Assembly (NCBI GenBank): GCA_027494015.1
Contig: JAOSJP010000001.1
Location: 496,001-560,000 of the forward strand
DNA length: 64,000 bases
Direction of reading: 5' to 3'
Source: Anaerolineae bacterium
Lineage (GTDB): Bacteria > Chloroflexota > Anaerolineae > Aggregatilineales > Aggregatilineaceae
Shown here: positions 58,388 to 64,000 of the stretch, piece by piece
Position numbering within the stretch: position 1 is the stretch's first letter
Layout: every line of letters starts with the position of its first letter
Position numbers and translations under genes: made by a program
Notes under the pieces: generated by a model
What the model was told of the DNA's origin: nothing
The model's input: the letters and a program-made list of their open reading frames with translations, nothing else
Databases searched by the model: none

Positions 58388-59644
58388 ATGGAACTCATGC
58401 GCAATGGTTTTCCGCGTGTGGTGATTACGGGGATGGGGGCCGTCACCCCACTGGGACGGTTCCCGGCGTACTGGGAGAAGCTCAAAGCTGGCATTTCCGG
58501 AGTCCGGCGTATTCAGAGCTTCGACCCGTCCAACCTGGAAGTGCAGATTGCCGGCGAAGTCCTCGACTTTGACCCGACGGAGTACATCGAGGCGAAGGAA
58601 GCGCGGCGCATGGGCAGGCCCGCCCAGTTTGCGGTCACGGCGGCGTTGGATGCCCTCAAAGACGCCGGCCTGACTGTCGAAGACATCGAGCCGGTGCGCG
58701 AGCGCGTGGCGGTGGACTTCGGGTCATCGCTGGGCGCGCACGATCTGGCTCAGCAGGCGTCGTTCGGCTTCCGCACAAAAGGGCGGCGTCCTGGCCCCTT
58801 CTCGCTGATCGAATCGATTCCCAATATTCCCGCCCACCACATCAGCCGCGTGCTGGGCGCATTGGGGCCGCTGGTGTGCCTTTCGACGGCCTGCGCCACC
58901 GGCACCCACAGTATCGGCGACGCGATGAACCTGATCCGCTACGGCAAGGCGGACATGGTGGTGACCGGCGGCGTGGAGGCGATGATCCTTGATTATGGCA
59001 TCGCCGGCTTCATCTCAATGAAGGGCCTGGCGACGGGCTATAACGACGATCCGGGCAAGGCAAGCCGCCCCTTCGATCTCAACCGCAATGGGTTCGTCTT
59101 CTCCGAAGGGGCGGGGGCGATGATCCTGGAGACGCTGGATCGGGCGATCAAGCGCGGGGCGCGCATCTATGCCGAGGTGCTGGGCATGGCGTCCTCGTCC
59201 GACGCTTACCACGTGGCAGCGCCGGAGCCAACCGGGCTGGGCGCGACCAATGCCATGCGCTGGGCGATCCAGGACGCCGGGCTTGACCCTGACGCGATTG
59301 ACTACGTGAACACGCACGGATCGTCCACCCAGGCGAATGACGCGGTTGAAACCCGCGCCATGAAGCAGGTCTTCAAAGACCACGCCTACAAGCTGGCGGC
59401 CAACTCGACCAAGAGTATGCTCGGCCATCTGCTCGGTGGGGCGGGCGCAGTGGAGGGAATTGCCACCGTCATGTCGCTGTTCGAGCAGATACTGCACCCG
59501 ACGATCAACCTGGAGACCCCCGATCCAGAGTGCGATCTCGACTACGTGCCCAATGAAGCGCGCGATGCCAGGCTGGCTTTAGCCATGTCGAACAGCTTTG
59601 GCCTGGGCGGGCAGAACGCCTGTGTGGTGTTTGGCCGGACATAA
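58388..59644 (+). CDS. fabF: 3-oxoacyl-[ACP] synthase II (FabF, KAS II)
   Basis: 418 residues from the ATG at 58388. VVITGMGAVTPLG is at the N-terminus. The catalytic Cys is at residue 169 (STACATGTHSIGDA), and the two active-site histidines are in NTHGSSTQ (His 310) and MLGHLLGGAGAVEG. It extends acyl chains by decarboxylative condensation with malonyl-ACP. It is cotranscribed with plsX. The next gene is convergent after 33 bp. Confidence 0.96.
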   Translation: MELMRNGFPRVVITGMGAVTPLGRFPAYWEKLKAGISGVRRIQSFDPSNLEVQIAGEVLDFDPTEYIEAKEARRMGRPAQFAVTAALDALKDAGLTVEDIEPVRERVAVDFGSSLGAHDLAQQASFGFRTKGRRPGPFSLIESIPNIPAHHISRVLGALGPLVCLSTACATGTHSIGDAMNLIRYGKADMVVTGGVEAMILDYGIAGFISMKGLATGYNDDPGKASRPFDLNRNGFVFSEGAGAMILETLDRAIKRGARIYAEVLGMASSSDAYHVAAPEPTGLGATNAMRWAIQDAGLDPDAIDYVNTHGSSTQANDAVETRAMKQVFKDHAYKLAANSTKSMLGHLLGGAGAVEGIATVMSLFEQILHPTINLETPDPECDLDYVPNEARDARLALAMSNSFGLGGQNACVVFGRT

Positions 59645-59677
59645 GTGATTCAGCGTCAGCGCCCAGGCGATGGGTGT

Positions 59678-60406
59678 TCAGTTTCCAGGAATGACCATCA
59701 CCTGGGCGCGATTGGCTGCCTCCAGTTGGGTCTGCGTCTGACGCGCCTGAGCGCAGAGGCGATCTCCTCCGGCGGCCAGCCACTCGTCAAGCGTGGGACT
59801 GGTCGCCATCCCGGATGCAGCTTCCATGTAAAGGCGCGACCCCCACGAGTAGTAGCGCTGGGTTTCGGCAGCCCACGTTGCCCATCCTCGGTTGATGACT
59901 CCGTGCCCGCCGTTGTAACCGGCCAGCGCCAGGCCAGCGTGCCCGCTGGCGACCTCCAGGCCACCGACCAGATACTCCATCCCGCGCCGCGCGTTTGTCG
60001 CCACATCCAGCATATCCTCGCCAGGAGCGAAGTGAAAAGGCATCACCTGGAAAAGTCCCTGCGCCCCTGCCGGGGATGACACGGACGGATCGCCGCAGCT
60101 TTCGATCTGGATGAGGGTGGCGATCAGGTTGGGATCAACCTGGTAGAGAACTGCCCACGCCTGGATGAGCGGTGTCCAGTACAGCACTTCGTCGGTGAAG
60201 ACTCCCGATAGAGGGCTGGTCGCAGCCTGCGGCCCCACCGGAGAATCGGCATAGCGGTAACGATAAGGATCGGCTACCGCGTAGACTCGGTCCCCCACTG
60301 CGGCATGCCAGAGCAGGGCAGTGCCCAACGTGGCAGCAAAGCCGACGACCGCGCAGGAGAACAGCGCAGCGGAGGCGATGATAAGCGACAGCGGGCGAGT
60401 GTTCAC
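59678..60406 (-). CDS. Lytic transglycosylase (SLT domain)
   Basis: 242 residues. An N-terminal hydrophobic segment (LIIASAALFSCAVVGFAATLGTALLW) is a signal peptide or anchor. The SLT fold follows, with VDPNLIATLIQIESCGDPS (catalytic Glu at residue 102), GAQGLFQVMPFHF, NARRGMEYL and LALAGYNGGHGVINRG. It cleaves peptidoglycan glycan strands outside the membrane. It is preceded by a consensus promoter and a large palindrome that suggests repression, possibly as part of the SOS response. Confidence 0.93.
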   Translation of the reverse strand: MNTRPLSLIIASAALFSCAVVGFAATLGTALLWHAAVGDRVYAVADPYRYRYADSPVGPQAATSPLSGVFTDEVLYWTPLIQAWAVLYQVDPNLIATLIQIESCGDPSVSSPAGAQGLFQVMPFHFAPGEDMLDVATNARRGMEYLVGGLEVASGHAGLALAGYNGGHGVINRGWATWAAETQRYYSWGSRLYMEAASGMATSPTLDEWLAAGGDRLCAQARQTQTQLEAANRAQVMVIPGN

Positions 60407-60456
60407 CGATTGTCTCCCTTCGCAGATGGGCGCAGATCAACGCGGCCAGTTGTCGG

Positions 60457-60519
60457 ATCGAGATAGAACGCATGTTCTATTTCGATCTCTAGGATACCAG
60501 TTTGTGAGCCGCGAGTCAA
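60457..60519 (-). promoter_or_regulatory. Promoter with SOS-like palindromic operator for the lytic transglycosylase
   Basis: On the minus strand TTGACT (60514-60519) and TATCCT (60491-60496) are separated by 17 bp. Immediately downstream, 60457-60486 is an inverted repeat with 13-bp arms and one mismatch (arm ATCGAGATAGAAC), centred on GAAC-GCAT-GTTC. That core is exactly the GAAC-N4-GTTC pattern of Gram-positive-type LexA boxes. Its position over the transcription start fits a repressor site. No lexA gene is in the window. Confidence 0.7.
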
Positions 60520-60595
60520 GAGGATTTCGTGCCCCAAAATGCGACCCTGGCAGTTCGTTGACATGCCCTGTCGCCCACTGACCCAGGTGTGAGCA

Positions 60596-60788
60596 GGGTG
60601 CGTGCAAAACCTGTCAGATAGGGGCGCTGCTCTGCTGCGCCCTGGTTGACCTCACCCCCGCTCGGCGCTGATGCGCCTCGCCGCCCCCTCTCCGTCAACG
60701 GAGAGGGGGCAAGCCGAGCGCAGCGAGGCTGGGGGTGAGGTCACTATCCCCGCGTCCAACGTGTCGCTGTCAACCTTTGCACGCACCC
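60596..60788 (+). repeat. Interspersed repeat family copy 7 (forward, complete)
   Basis: 193 bp with perfect terminal inverted repeats GGGTGCGTGCAAA (60596-60608) and TTTGCACGCACCC (60776-60788). The core hairpin has apex CCCCTCTCC-GTCAAC-GGAGAGGGG. The outer flanks CCCAGGTG and CACCTGGG are themselves inverted, so it may sit in or extend a pre-existing hairpin. No direct repeat is visible at its borders. It lies between the transglycosylase and trmFO genes. Confidence 0.9.
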
Positions 60789-60903
60789 CACGCACCTGGG
60801 CAATGGTAGCGCAAGCCATTACAATCGGGGTGGGGCGATCCGGATCGGCAATTGAGAAGACATCCCCGCGCCAGAATCGCTGCGACGAGTTGAGGAGCGG
60901 CTC

Positions 60904-62241
60904 ATGGGTGAATCCGGACGGGCACCGGTGCGCGTCATTGGGGGTGGGCTGGCCGGCTCAGAAGCGGCCTGGCAGATCGCGCAGCGCGGCGTGCCCGTGC
61001 TGCTTTATGAGATGCGCCCGCAGCGGGCGACGCCTGCTCATCAGACTGATCGCCTGGCGGAGCTCGTCTGCAGCAATTCGCTTGGGTCGAACCTGGCGGA
61101 CCGCGCGCCTGGCGTGCTGAAAAACGAGTTGCGCCGCCTGGGGTCGCTGCTGATGGCCTGCGCCGACCGGGCGGTAGTCCCGGCAGGCGGGGCGCTGGCC
61201 GTTGACCGAGACGTATTCGCGGAACAGGTCACGCAGGTGGTGCACACTCATCCGCTGATCGCGATCATCCGCCAAGAAGTGACCAGCATTCCCACTGGGC
61301 CTTGCGTGCTGGCCAGCGGACCGCTGACCAGCACGGCGCTCTCCGAAGAACTGGGGCGGCTGCTGGGCACGGAGCACCTGTATTTCTACGATGCCATCGC
61401 CCCGACAGTCTACGCCGAGACGATCAACATGGCGGTCGCCTTTCGCGCCAGCCGCTATGGGCGGGGCGAAGGGGACGAAGGTGACTACATCAACTGCCCC
61501 CTGACCGAAGACGAGTATCACCGCTTTGTCGCGGCTTTGCTGGAAGCGGAGACGATCGCGCTGCGCGACTTCGAGCGCGAAGACCCGCGCTTCTTCGAGG
61601 CGTGCCTGCCGGTGGAGCAGATCGCCGCGCGCGGGCCGCAATCGCTGGCCTTCGGCCCGATGCGCCCCGTCGGGCTGCGCGACCCGCGCACCGGGCGGCG
61701 CCCCTTTGCCGTTGTCCAGCTTCGGCAAGACAACCTGGCTGGCACGCTGTACAGCATGGTCGGCTTCCAGACGAACCTGCGCTGGGGCGAGCAGCAGCGC
61801 GTTCTGCGCTTGATCCCAGGATTGGAGAATGCTGAGTTCGCCCGCTATGGCATGATGCACCGCAACACGTTCATCAACGCGCCCGCGCACCTGAAGCCAT
61901 CGCTCCAGTTCCGGCAGCGCGACGATCTGCTCTTTGCCGGGCAGATCACGGGCGTTGAAGGGTACGTGGGCAGCATCGGCACGGGGCTGCTGGCGGGGAT
62001 CAACGCGGCACGGCTGGTGCGGGGCCAGCCAGTCTGGACGCTGCCGCCCACCACGATGCTGGGCGCGTTGTGTCACTACGTGGCCCACGCCGATCCGCAG
62101 GGCTTCCAGCCGATGAAGGCCAACTTCGGGATCATGCCACCGCTCGCCACCCCCCCGCGCCGCAAGAGCGACCGCAAGCGCGCCTTTGCCGAGCGCGCCG
62201 CCCACGATCTGGAGAATTTTCTGGCGGCTGAGGGGAATTGA
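60904..62241 (+). CDS. trmFO: Methylenetetrahydrofolate-tRNA-(uracil-54-C5)-methyltransferase
   Basis: 445 residues, typical length. The FAD-binding motif [15 protein letters not shown] has GGGLAG at residues 13-18. [53 protein letters not shown] and [22 protein letters not shown] are all diagnostic of TrmFO. It methylates U54 of tRNA to m5U with methylene-THF as carbon donor. A -10-like TACAAT is at 60820-60825. GAGGAGC precedes the ATG. Confidence 0.96.
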   Translation: MGESGRAPVRVIGGGLAGSEAAWQIAQRGVPVLLYEMRPQRATPAHQTDRLAELVCSNSLGSNLADRAPGVLKNELRRLGSLLMACADRAVVPAGGALAVDRDVFAEQVTQVVHTHPLIAIIRQEVTSIPTGPCVLASGPLTSTALSEELGRLLGTEHLYFYDAIAPTVYAETINMAVAFRASRYGRGEGDEGDYINCPLTEDEYHRFVAALLEAETIALRDFEREDPRFFEACLPVEQIAARGPQSLAFGPMRPVGLRDPRTGRRPFAVVQLRQDNLAGTLYSMVGFQTNLRWGEQQRVLRLIPGLENAEFARYGMMHRNTFINAPAHLKPSLQFRQRDDLLFAGQITGVEGYVGSIGTGLLAGINAARLVRGQPVWTLPPTTMLGALCHYVAHADPQGFQPMKANFGIMPPLATPPRRKSDRKRAFAERAAHDLENFLAAEGN

Positions 62242-62283
62242 AACGCCCTCTGCCTGTTCACGTGTTCGCGCGTTCTCGCTGAA

Positions 62284-62312
62284 TTGAGCGAACGCCCCGC
62301 CTGAGCTATAAT
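62284..62312 (+). promoter_or_regulatory. Sigma-70 promoter of hflX
   Basis: TTGAGC (62284-62289) and TATAAT (62307-62312) with a 17-bp spacer. Transcription would start about 20 bp before the ATG at 62340. Confidence 0.75.
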
Positions 62313-62339
62313 GCTCCGCATAACGCCGTACATCGCAGC

Positions 62340-63730
<1,391 letters not shown>

Positions 63731-63734
<4 letters not shown>

Positions 63735-64000
63735 AGCGTATTGTGGGGGGCCTCACCGGGCTGATCTTGCTGCCGTTGCGCCTTGTGCGCGGCGTCTTCC
63801 GGTTGCTATGGGCAGGGCTGAAGCTCGCGTTCGGGCCTGTTTTGCGGCGGGTGGATGCGTCTCCGCGATTTAGCGGCGTCATCACGGCGCTGTCTTCCTC
63901 TATGGCACCGCAGCGCGGCGTGCCGCTGCTGGTCGGCGCGGTGCTGGTGGTGCTTAGCTTCGCGGCCAGTGGCCTGATCGTGATTCTGCTCGTGGAGGCG
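63731..64000 (+). CDS. Membrane protein, N-terminal part (3' truncated by window)
   Basis: Starts at the ATG at 63731, overlapping the hflX stop by four bases (ATGA), so translation is coupled. 90 residues are visible: a first hydrophobic, Arg-containing stretch (IVGGLTGLILLPLRLVRGVFRLLWAGL) and a clear membrane helix at about residues 67-90 (PLLVGAVLVVLSFAASGLIVILL). The rest lies beyond the window. The family cannot be named from this part. Possibly an anchored envelope enzyme, but that is a guess. Confidence 0.7.

Overview
The window is a stretch of high-GC, gene-dense bacterial chromosome with no phage, plasmid or CRISPR region. The gene set points to Chloroflexota, probably Anaerolineae-like. 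It has long polytopic GT-C and PTPS-related membrane proteins, an LCP protein with a Pro/Thr-rich linker, GAF-rich sensor kinases, lone CUT1-type ATPases, TrmFO, and several short proteins I recognise only as typical of that phylum. The phylum call is an inference from gene content. No rRNA or other phylogenetic marker was available.

Layout. 1-8 kb: end of valS, a nest of small inserted repeats, a GNAT protein, two short unknown proteins, purB-purH (late purine synthesis) and a lone sugar-type ABC ATPase. 8-24 kb: a GT-C glycosyltransferase, a yjbQ-type gene destroyed by a repeat insertion, a GAF sensor kinase, an L,D-transpeptidase, an ABC/FtsX pair, a second lone CUT1 ATPase, a GT2 glycosyltransferase and an LCP protein. 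This region is mostly cell envelope. 24-32.4 kb: a five-gene minus-strand DNA-repair operon made of an AddB-like ATPase, a UvrD helicase, a PD-(D/E)XK nuclease, RecJ and a YigZ protein. 32-42 kb: a PTPS-related membrane protein, a TPR protein, a URO-D family protein, rsmD, cca, hpt, a three-gene set including DUF971, and a SARP/BTAD-like regulator. 42-50 kb: tRNA-Arg(TCT), a two-gene unknown cassette, a P-type Ca2+ ATPase, a zinc-ribbon protein, trpS and tRNA-Arg(TCG). 50-64 kb: smpB, two tandem S41 proteases, a REC-GAF-kinase, tRNA-Leu(GAG), plsX-fabF, a lytic transglycosylase with a striking operator, trmFO, hflX and the start of a membrane protein.

The main discovery candidates are listed here. 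(1) A family of about 190-bp non-coding inverted-repeat elements occurs at seven places. It has terminal repeats like GGGTGCGTGCAAA, and two copies have clear direct repeats at their borders. One copy splits a yjbQ-type gene and another abuts a terminator. (2) The copy at 0.9-1.4 kb carries two further, different miniature insertions: an 83-bp hairpin with an 11-bp target duplication and a 239-bp element with 13-bp terminal repeats. (3) A three-protein split version of AddAB is linked to recJ behind a palindromic operator. (4) A near-perfect 30-bp palindrome with a GAAC-N4-GTTC core sits just downstream of a textbook promoter for a lytic transglycosylase. (5) Four otherwise intact genes each contain one extra base, so they are either sequencing errors or recent decay.
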